Source: Saprospiraceae bacterium (GTDB lineage: Bacteria; Bacteroidota; Bacteroidia; Chitinophagales; Saprospiraceae). Taken from it: a DNA stretch of 64,000 nucleotides. A model generated the notes under the pieces. It saw only the letters and a list, made by a program, of their open reading frames with translations. It made no database searches and was not told where the DNA came from. Positions 1 to 12,000 of this stretch are shown here, piece after piece. The stretch spans positions 124,001-188,000 of the forward strand of contig JADJWN010000003.1 of NCBI GenBank assembly GCA_016716335.1, given 5' to 3'. Position numbers and translations under genes: made by a program. Position 1 is the first letter of the stretch; every line of letters begins with the position of its first letter.

Positions 1-9
1 TTTATGTGA

Positions 10-3000
10 TTATCTTAAAACAGTTACATCTCCTGCCCGTTTTTCGACATCACCGTTCTTGAATTTCAGCTCGATGTAATAGACATACACTCCCGGTACC
101 ACAAAGTTACCTTTGAATTTACCATCCCAGAAACGTGTCTGATCTATGGTAGTACCTGTATTTTTGATGTTATCTGAAATGAAGATCAGATTGCCCCATC
201 TGTCATAGATTCTGTACTTGGTCACTTCATCTACATCTTTACAGTTGATGCTGAAATAATCATTATTTCCGTCAGGTCTTGTATTGGGTGTAAAGATATT
301 GGGGATACACTCGGGGTTCAGACTTCTGATGAAAATTCTGATATTATCCGTAGCGACACAACCATTTCTGTCAGTTACAGTAACAGAGATCTCCGTATTC
401 TGCTCGGGCTTAACATTTACACTGGTCAGATCATTCCAGTCTGCCACATCATTGCCGTCTCTCTTCCAGCGGATGGTACTGATATTCGCCGGATTACCCG
501 GAATATTGGCTACAATGGTAGTGTCTTCACCCAGCGTAAGTGTAATATCATTACCCAGTTCAACAGTCAGCAACGGTGGTTCAGTAATTACGACAGCCGG
601 CATCTGATCATTGACACATCCATTGGCATCTCTAACCAGTACTTTGTAGGTGCCCGGAGCGAGATTGCCCGCCACAGTAGCGCTTCCGTAATTTGTACCA
701 TTATTGAATGAAATCTGATATGGAGCTACTCCACCTCTGATATTCAATACTGTGATGGTGGCTCTCTGTCCGAAGCACTTGATAGAGTCCACTCTGATAT
801 CGAAGACAGGCAGGTCGTCGGCCTGAATCACCTGTACTGTCTTGGTATCCGAGCATCCGGTCTCTGTATTCAGTACCCTCAGTGTGTATAATCCTCCCTG
901 ATTTGCCGTGAATTCACGGGTCGTACCCACAACATTACCACCCAAAGACCATTGGTAAGTAATCGTAGGCCCTGAAGAAGTATTGTTGCCACCAAGTACT
1001 GTGGATTGGACTGTACAATTGATATTGCGGGGGTTGGCTCCTACGTCTGCAATAGGCAATGGATTGATTACCACCGTAACAGTTGAATTCACATCAGGAC
1101 AAGGAGCCTGATTGCTGAAGGCATATCTGAATGTGTAAGTACCCGGAGCCTTGCCTGTAATATTGAATGTACCTGCTGCTGCATTAAATTCAGGTCCCAC
1201 ATTACCGGAGGTGGACGTCCATGTACCACCGGTGTCCTCACCTGCCAGAAGATTGGCGAGTACCACTACTTCGGAGGCATCAGCACAGAACTGGGCTGTG
1301 GTTGGCGTACCTGCATTTCTCGGATTGAACAGTGTGATCATCAAGGTTCGGGAAGCAGGACATCCGGGTTGCGGATTCGTAAGCGTATATCTGAGTTCGT
1401 ACATACCTGCCGGCACCCCTGTGAGGTTAAGTACTCCATTGGTGATTACCAGGGCTGGATTGGTTGCGCTCCAGGTACCCGGTTTGGGATCACTGAATGG
1501 TTTCAGATCCAGCGTACCGGCTGAGGTACAGGTCGGTGGTATACTGCCTAATACAATCTGCTCGCATGCACAATCTATTACGGTAATGTTTACCGGATAG
1601 CTTTGATTCATACAAGGAGGTGTATTGGAGACATTAAAGGTATAGACAAGCACCGTTCCTACCGGATGCATGGAGAAGTCCACATTGCCCGGAGAAAGGA
1701 TATCGTTTCCATTCTGGTCTTTCCAGACTCCGAATGCTCCATTCTTCACTAAAAGATTCAGGTTGAGGAACGGAGTACCATTGGCTGATGTAGTGTTACA
1801 TACTACGGTATCAGGATTTACAACGGCAGTTACGAGATTGCGGATATTCAATGTGCGGGTACTGAATTTTGTACAGCTGCCTCCGGGTACAGGATTGAGT
1901 GTATAGGTGATGGTATAATTACCTGCCTGTAAGCCTCCGGCACTCAGGATAGATCCTCCAGTGAGCGGTACATTTCCTCCAGGACCTGTTACAGACCAGT
2001 CTCCCGGTGCTGTGGTAGGACCAAGCAGGGTATTCAGATTAAGTATGCCGCTGTCATTACATAAATCCGGTGGTACGCCTATGGACGCATCAGGACAGTT
2101 ACAATCCCTTACCGTCACTCTCACATCGGCCTGAACAGGGTTGCATGGGGCCTGTGCTCCAATGGAGTATCTGAATACAAATTGGGTACCTATTGTCTGG
2201 CCAGCAAAATCCACCACTGCATTGGCAGGTATGGTCAGTGCCGGAGTAGCCGGTGATACCTGACTCCAGGTGCCTCCTGTCGAATATCCTGCATTCAGCA
2301 GTGTAAAGAGATTAATACTTGTGGGGCCGTTGCCGGTAGCCACAGAACATGCAGTAGTATCTGTCCTGACAGTCGCCACAGGCTGGTTTCTGATGACCAA
2401 AGACTTATTGAATGTGGTCTGACATCCAGGTCCTTGTGTGCCACTGAGTGTAAAGGTAGCTGTGTAAGCACCCGCCACTACGCCAAACGGATTGAAGAAC
2501 TGACCGTTGACGATGCTGTTGGGCGGAGCTATAGACCATGTACCCGTTGCACCCGGAGGATTAGTGGTGAATCTGCCAGGCTGCTGTAAATCCAGCAATG
2601 TCATGGATCCATTGCACAATGTATCGGGAAGGATAATAACATCAATACAATCACAATCCCTGACTCTGACCTCTACCTGTGCTTTCACCGGTGTACATGG
2701 TGCTACCGCAGTGGTGGTATATTCAAATACCAGAATCTGCGGTGTCATGTTCAGTACATTGATATTTGGCAGCGTTCCTGCAGGTACAGCACCTGAAAGT
2801 TGCGCCCATGTACCTTGGGATGGTTCAGACAGAGAAGTTATCAGACTGTTGAGGTTAAGTGTGGTCGGATCAGTTCCTGTGGTCTTGTTGCAGAGTACTG
2901 CATTTTGTACTGTGATGGTTGGTGCAGCAAAAACCAGAAGATCCCTTTCGATAAAAGTCGCACAGGCTCCTCCTACCGGCGGCTCATAAGTATATCTCAG

Positions 3001-6000
3001 TCGGTAGGTACCTTCCTGTACGCCCAATACACTCAATTCATTATTGTTCGTGATTGTAGGATAAGGTGTTGGACCTCCCACTACTGACCATATACCCGGT
3101 GGAGGCGTACCTACCCAGTTATTATTGAGCAGTAATGGGTTGGTACGGCTGTTACACAGATTGGGGAAAGTGATATTTGGCGCCGGACATGCACAGTTTC
3201 TTGCCACCACGGTAACTACGCCTGACACATCCATACACGGTGCCATGGCAGTATTGGTCACAAAGGTAAAATTGAAAGTATCCCTTTGAGGCACGGTCGT
3301 AAAGCTTACATTAGACCAGTCACTCACATCTACAGGTGCGAGATCAGTATTAAACCACGTTCCTGTGATGCCTCCGGTAAGGGCTTCAAAGTTGATGAAT
3401 GTCGGGAATTGCCCGGTACCGTTGGCTAATCTGCACACCTGAATGGTATCAGGCAGGTTGAGAACCGGAGTATTTGTATTGCTTACTTCTACTGTGGTAG
3501 ATCCTGAACAGTTACCTTCCATCACCATAAGACTGTAGGTGCCCGGCTGACTTACTTCAACTTTTTGGGTAGTAGCGATAACGTTATCCATCGGATCTCT
3601 CCATTCGTATGAAGTAAAACCATCGCCGGCATCCAAAGTATCCGGGTTATTGTCACAAAGTACTAAATCAGGGACTATTACGGTAAGCTGATCACTTTCC
3701 ATGATACTTTGTGACGCAGTAGCTGTACATCCTTGTGCATTAGTCACCGTTACAGTGTAAGTGCCGCTTTCACTGATGGCACCGGTTGAGGCAGTATTAG
3801 CTGTAAAACCTGCCGGCCCACTCCATGCGTAAGTGGCGCCACCGCTTGCAGTGAGGGTGGTATTGTCACCTGGGCAGAAAGTGGTAGAACCGGTGATTCC
3901 CGGTGTGGGCAGCGGATTGACAGTAATGGTTACAGAACGTACACTGGTACAACCATTGGATTGAGTGGCCGTGACGGTATATTGCGTAGTGGAAGTAGGC
4001 GACACGGTGAAACTGCTTACATTACCTTGCGGAGGACTCCAATTGAAACTGGTATATGCTGATGCGTTGGTAACAGCAATATTGGTACTTTCCCCAGTAC
4101 AGATTGCTGTATTTGGGGTGAGTGTAGCCGGAGTACCCTGCGGTATAGGAATATTCAATGTGGTGATATTTGTACAACCCAAAGTCTGCCCTGCACCATC
4201 TACGAGTTCGGTGGCCAGTTTGAAACAACCACCTCCCAAAGGTACACCGTTGAATACTTCAAACTGATTATAAGCAATGTACGGATTGGTGAATTGATCA
4301 AACAACTGATTTTCATCACAGTCCAATAGTCTGAAAATGGCATTTTGTCCCGGGAGCAATACAGTATTGATACTCAGATTGACGGTAGTGGCACCACATG
4401 GTATATTTCCTACTACCTGAAGCACTGCATTCGGGCCTTCCAGAATCTCCACAGTCTCACAATTGGTAGCAAAGCATCCGAAGGCATCCGTGACAGTAGC
4501 GCACAGGTTGTATGGACCGAGGAATGGATTGGAAGTTTCATCCCGGATAAATACACTTTGACCCACATTTACGATATCCAGACCCGACGGCGTAGAATTC
4601 CAGCTCACACTGTAATTGGAGAAATTGGAGAATACATTGGTGACACTGACAGTGGTATTGTTGTCCTGTCCATCTTTACAGAAAATCAATGGGGTCGGGT
4701 CTATATCGAATGTTACCGGCAGTTTGACCTCTACGAATACACAGGCAGTACCGGAACAACCCAGATCGTCTGTAACAGTCACACAGTATGTTGTTGATAC
4801 CGGCGGACTGACCGATATGGTTTGTGTTGTAGCTCCGTTGCTCCACTGATATGCGGGTACAAAAGGAGAGGAAGTACCAATGTAATTGCCCGTACCTCCC
4901 ACCACATTGGGGGTAAGGGTCGCTGTGCCTCCGTCACAGATGTAAGTGGGCGGGAAGTTGACCAGCAAGTTGGGATACATGATCACTTCAAAGATGGTTT
5001 TTGGTCCCGGACATAATAATCCAGGCACAACTGTGTAAGCTTCATACCTTTGAATCTGGACTGACGAAGTCAGGTTGGTCAATGTTTGCTGTAATACACC
5101 GAAACCGTTGAAGAATGTAGCATTGGCCGCACCGCTGATATTCGGATTGGGTATAGCCGTAACTACGATGGTACCATTATTCAGACCGTCAGCCTGAGTC
5201 AATGTGATATTGGTGGTCCCTGTATAGCACAGCTCCTGTGGGTTTGGAGTGGCATTGACAGCGGGAGGCGTATTACAGTCTATCTGCCAGTTAGGACCAA
5301 CGACCGCAATATCGAGTTTACATTCCGCAATAGGATCCTGCCAACACCCGGATACACCATCAGAAGTTGTAACAAACCTCAACCGTAAGCTCTTGTTCAT
5401 CTCACATTCCTCCTTGGTTGGGAATTCCTTTACTTTGAGGTTCATACAAATATTTACCGTAACTGTTACTGACCCGATACCATATCGGGTAGCAGGTGAG
5501 CAGTTATTGAGACATCCGGCACCTCCATTCCTGCTCCAAAACCATCCACTGGGCAAAGGAGAGTTTGGAGTGAGTGGTTGATTTCCGGTACATGGACAAT
5601 CTCCGCATTGGATATTACAGATCCGTAATCTTCCGTCAGGACCTGTATAGGTACATAAAAGAGGCATAAACTCATTGATTCTTGGCGCACAATCCCCATC
5701 ATTTTCATCATTCCACTCCACTCCCCCTGGAGATACGGTCACATCATCCGGGTTAAAGTCTCTCATATCCCATCCCGGACCAAAATCAGGAATCAATCCA
5801 TGAAACCAGTCCACACCGGTGGCACTTGCATCGTAGAAGAAAGTAAAGCATACTCTCACTTCCTCTCCGGTACAGAATAAAGGGTCATTCAATGGCCTTC
5901 CGCTGGATCTTTCAGTCACCAAAAGAGTAGAGTTACCCGGAAGTGAGCAGTCCTGATTTCCTATACACGAAACACAGCCTGCTTTGGTAAATGCGAAAAG

Positions 6001-9000
6001 TGTGAAGTTTGGATTATCAATAGGATCACTGGTTGTTACAGCTACATAGAAAGTAGTAATCGGTGTCACTCCATCTGGACCGTAAGGAATACCCATGGCA
6101 TGGTTAGGTGGCATTCCACAAGGTACACCCATACTTGGCGGGGTTGTATCTCCACCAGGTAATAATGTAAGATTATTACAATCATCACCATAATATACAG
6201 CCCATTGTGGAGTCCAGCTACCTGCCGGAGTAATAGAAGTTACTAATTGAACTGCATTCTCATCAGTTTGTATTTGGAACCAAACCGTAGGAGTATTTCC
6301 GATTCCACAATCGGTGGGTGAAGTCTCCGGACAAGCAAGCTCAAGACATCCTGCAATTGACCGGACAATAAAATTACCGCAAGTAACGTCTGTAGGTGCA
6401 GTTACAAGTGTCTGGTCAGCTCCGATTTGACTACAGTTATCTGCCATCGGACATCGCATAATAGGATTCACCGATATATTGAATGTACCGCAGTTTCTGA
6501 AGCCGGGCCTGTCAGCTGACGCTACTTTGATGTAAATAATTTCTCCCGGCTCAAAACAACTAAGTCGTATGGTGGCAGGTAAGGCACCACAGCGGAATGT
6601 AGTGTTATTGTATAATTGATTACCCGCTCCTGCAGCAGTACCTCTTACCACTTCCACAGTCGTATTGCCTGATATGGTACCCGCGGTCACAGAAATTTCA
6701 ATGGCTTCTTCACTGCCAAAGGTATATCTGTACCATACTGCATTATCCTGTGTAATGTTTCCGCACTGTACGTTGGGCAGATCCATATTATTATCATTGG
6801 CTCCGAAGGCACAGCAGGTGGTTCCTGCATGGCTACCACCGCCTGAAAGATCGTAAGGAGGCCTTGGCGAACTCGTCACCGGATCATCATTGATGGGCGG
6901 TGCGATCATCGTAAGGTTAAACTGGAAGTTACCCCCGGCCATCGTCGCTGAATTGATACCCACCGCAATGTAATAGGTCGTGTTGGGGCTCACCCCGATT
7001 CCCATTTGCTGATTGGTAATACAGTTACTTACAGCAGTTGGTGTGGCGTTGCAATTGGTGATGTTTTCAAAAACAGCGAGGAATGCACCTGCAGGTGTAC
7101 TGGACACCCCGGTAATATCCATAGCTACCACATCAGGTCCTGTAGTCACTTTGTACCATACCACAGGCATGGTATTGAAAGGACAGGATGCACCATAAGT
7201 GAAGTTTTCAGGACATGCCTGCTGATTACAACCCTGAATCAGTCTTGGGAGGCAATCCACAGTCGCAAATTGGGATGTAATGTCCAATGCCTGATCGCAA
7301 TCGTCATTGTTGAGTGTATTCTGACATGATGTAGTGTAGGTCAAAGGAGTTGCCACGATATTGAAATCGCCCTGATCCGCACTGGATGTAGAGACCTGTA
7401 TGTAATATTGACCCGGCTCGAGACAAAGGAAGTCATGGTTGCCATCTATGGTAATACAGGCTGCTTCTTCAAAGGTGTTTCCTGTACAGGCATTGGGCAG
7501 GATACCCACTACTACCGGTGATCCGGCAGGTATTGGTTGTGACTGACCCGGCACTGTTCTTATCAAAATATTAACCCCTCTGTCATTAGGCCCTACAGTG
7601 TAGGTGAAAAATACCACGTTCTGCTGATTTGCCTGTGGACATGTAGGGAAGAAGGGATCTGCGCCGGCACAATTGGTAGTACCTTCCATCTGTCCTCCAT
7701 TACCCAGATTAAAGGTGGTGGTTACTGCTGGTGCACATGGATTGTCATTGGCAGGACCTAAATTGAATTTAACATTGAAATTAAAATTACCTCCTGTATC
7801 TCCCGAGGATGACACCGCAATGAGATATTGTTGTCCGGGTGTCAATGGACCAATATTGTTGAAAGCAGTATTCAGACCCTGATAGCATTGGGTGCCCACC
7901 AGAGTAAGCGTGGTACAATCTGTACCAAAATTGAACAGATTCATAAATGGCGTACCGGTACCACTGTATGCAGTGAAAATAAAATCCATGGTAGGCATCT
8001 GTCCGGCTGCACCCGGAGCTGTGAATACATACCAGGAGGTTTCCTCTATATTGAAGTTACAGTTGCCTACAATACTTCCGGATGGCAGATTTTCAGGACA
8101 TGCATTGATGTTGCTGCCAGTTTGAGGAAGGTTGACACAAAGATCATTAGGGCCAATGTTAATGGGTGTCGCTCCTGTACATAAGTCATTGGGCGGTCCA
8201 TTATTTACTCCGGCGGTAGCTGTGATACTGAATTCACCCGCATTGGCATTGGTAGATCCGATCTGGATCAGGTAGGTTCCCGGAGCCAGACAGTTAAACT
8301 CAGCAGTGGAATTGCCGTCGCAATCTGAATTGATCGGATTGTTGGTACAAGGTACATTGGGTGTGCCAGCTCCGATATTGTCAAATATTGAAATTGCCGG
8401 ATTGGCTATCGGGTCGGCTCCTGTTCCTGTGATATTGATGGTAATCTTATTGTTTGGTGCACTGATGGTGAATGCATACCACATCGTTTTATTAATGTTG
8501 GTATTGCTACACATATTGTCATCAGCAGTAGCACAGGTATTATTCTGACCTGTGGCAGGTGTACCATTGTTCAACACTGTTGCAGTAAATGGCAAACTGG
8601 TGGAGCATGGGTTGTCATTAGGTAACTCGAGATTGTATTTGATATTGAAGCCAACATTACCTGCCGGTCCGTTGATTCCTATGGCAATATAATAGGTATT
8701 TCCCGCGGTCACAGGGATCGGGTTTCCATTCGTGCCATTACCTGATAAACAGCCCCCTCCCGGTAAAATCGGGGCAGTCGGTGACGGGCAGGACTGGAAT
8801 ATAGTCAGGAATGCATTGGCAGTTATATTATTTACTTCAATGCTGATGGTACCGGTAGGAGGAGTAAATGAATACCATACCACAGGGCTAGTGCTGTAAT
8901 TCAAAGCACAACCGGTCACGGTAAATTTCTCCGGACAGGCCCCCACGGTGGTGGTACCTGTAACAGGAAAAAATTCGCAGGTAGGCGTCTGTGCAATGGT

Positions 9001-12000
9001 TTGTGGGTTGGTACACAGGTCATTGGCTGCCGTCACATTTTCCTGATTGATATTCAAGGCGAAAGTACCGGCATTGGCAGTCGATGAACTCACCATGATG
9101 AGAATCACCTGTGGGTCCGGACAGTCAAGTACCACTTCATTATCGCAGTTGGCTGCTGCGGTCAGTAAAGTGAGACTGTTGCAGTTGGTAGTGTTCTGGA
9201 ATACATTTACTATGCCTCCATTCAATGTGGATGTGATGGTCAGTGTCCTTACTGCAGGAGGTATAGTGTATGAATACCAGACAGAAGCCTGATTGGCCGG
9301 GGCAGGGCAGGGCGTAGCATCCTGAGTAGCACAAAAGTTGGTAAGGTTTGCATTGTTGCCCTGATTGACTGTAATTGGTGCTGTACAGACATCATTCACC
9401 GGAGGAATATTGAATTTAATGCTGAAAGCTACGTTTCCGGGAGTACCATTGATACCTATGGCTATGTAATAGGTGGTGTTAGGCGTCACCGGAATAGGTG
9501 TTCCATTCGTACCGTTTCCTGAGAGACAACCTCCACCGGGCAGAATAGGTGCTGTGGGCGAAGGACATGCAGTAAATATTGTCAGGAAGGCGTTGTTTGC
9601 AATGCTTTGGATTTCAATACTCTGTGTATTGGCCGGTGTGGTGAATTGATACCATACAATGGGTGCAGTGCTGTAATTGAGGGCACATCCGGATACTGTA
9701 AATCCCTCAGGACAGGCACCTACCGTGGTAGTGGTTGTCACAGGGACAAATACACAGGGAGCTCCTGTGTTGATCAGTGTGGCATTGGAACAGAGATCAT
9801 TGGCAGCCGTGGTATTCTGCTGATTCAATGTCAGGGTAAATGTGCCGGCACTTGCAGCAGGTGAACTGACGAATATCAGAATGTTTTGGGGTGCAGGGCA
9901 ATCCAGTTCCACTTCGTTATCACAGTTAGCAGCAGGAGTCAGCAATGTCAAACTGTTGCAGTTGCTGCCCGGCTGATACACATTTACCACACTGTTGGGC
10001 AGTGATGAAGTAATGGTCAATGTCTTCACGCCTGCGGGTATGGTATATGAATACCACACTGACGCCTGATTGGCAGGAGCAGTACAAGGGGTGGCATCCT
10101 GTGTGGCACAGACATTGGTAAGGTTGGCATTGGCTCCGGCGTTTACTGCAACCGGGCTTGTACATACGTCATTGGCCGGAGGTACATTATATTTGATATT
10201 GAAGGTCACATCTCCTGCCGGTCCGTTTATACCGATGGCCACATAATAAGTGGTATTGGCATTGGCAGTTATCGGGGTTCCATTGGTCCCGTTACCTGAA
10301 AGACAGCTTGCACCCGTCAAAACCGGAGCTGTAGGATTCGGACACGACTGAAATACGGTCAGGAATGCATTGGGAGTTATGTTTTCTATTTCGATACTTG
10401 TAGTTCCCGCAGGCGTGGTGAATGAATACCACACTATCGGTGCAGTGGAATAATTCAGTGCACAACCCGGTACGGTAAATCCTTCCGGACAGGCATTGAC
10501 AGTGGTAGTGGTGGGTGCTGTGATAAACTGACATGTGGGGGATGAAGGTATCACAGTACCTTCTGAACAGGTCTCATTACTGACCCCGTTGTCCTGTACA
10601 TCTGCGGTGATGGTAAATGTACCGGCATTGGCAGCAGTAGTCCCGATCTGGATGAGATAGTTGCCCGGAGGCAGACATTCAAACATGAAAGGTGCGGCGC
10701 ACTCTATCTGAAGAGGATTACCCGAACATGGCTGATTGGTGGTATTATTATAGATGGCCACAGCAGGTGCCAGAAATCCACCCGAGGTATTCGAAAAACT
10801 GACCAATAAATTTTCATTGGGTGCAGCTACCGTGATAGAGTACCAAAGTGTATTGGTGATACCGGGATCACCGCACATCTGATCATCAGGGGTGGCACAT
10901 ACATTGTTTTGTGGAGATGAAGGGACATTGTCAGACAGTGCCACTGCCGTAAAAGTACCGGGTACACAGGGATTGTCATTGGCAATGAATATATTGTACT
11001 TTAATTCAAAATCTATGGTTCCTGAAGAGCCTGCACGTGCAGCCGCAATGTAATAGGTGGTACCGGCAGTAACAGCGATATTGGGAGTTGGTCCTGCACC
11101 GCTTAGACAGTTCCCACCAGCTATGGCAGTTCCGGTACCGCAGGCCGGAAAAATACTAAGGTATGCACCGGCAGGAGTAATGTTTCTGATATTTATACTA
11201 TTCACACCGGTAGGTACTGTAAATCGCAACCATACGGTAGGATCAGCATTGTTATTACCACCATTACAGGACAGACTGAATGTTTCGGGACAAGCATTTG
11301 TAGTGGTAGTATTTACAGGGTGATAGGCACAATCTGCAGGAGCCGTTATATTGGTGGCATCTGCACACTCGTCATTGGTCACACCATTGGATGAAGCCGT
11401 AATAGTCAGTGAAAAGTTTCCGGCATTCGCAGTGGGTGAAGATACAAATATGTAGTGATTGCCGGTAGGCCGGCATGTGATAGTGGCAGTAGCATTACAA
11501 TCCACACCATCAGTATCGGTCACCAGCGTACCTCCGCAGGCATTGTAAACCCGAACCACTGAATTGGCAAGACTTGACGTAATAGTGACTATATCCTGAT
11601 CAGCCGTAAGGTTATATACAAACCAGACAGATGCCTGATTGGCATTGCCGGGACAAGGGGTGAGATCCTGTGAGGCACAGATATTGGTCAATCCGTTGTT
11701 GGTGCCTGTGGTTACTGTCGTGGCTGATGCACACACATCGTTGGCCGGTGCACTTGCAGCAGTAACAGTCACGGAGCCGTTGGGCCCTACCAGCAGATAA
11801 TAGGTCAATGCAGGATTGGCTGTAAGATTAGTGACATTACATCCTAATGATGTCAGGGATGCACAGGTTCCCGTAAAAAGTTCATAGGTGCCACCTCCAC
11901 TCGCTGTGACACTGAATGTCGAGAGTGCTGCACCTGCTGTGAAGGAATACCAAACCCCATTGGTACTTGCTCCAAAACAGGTAGCCTGAGCGTCCGGACA

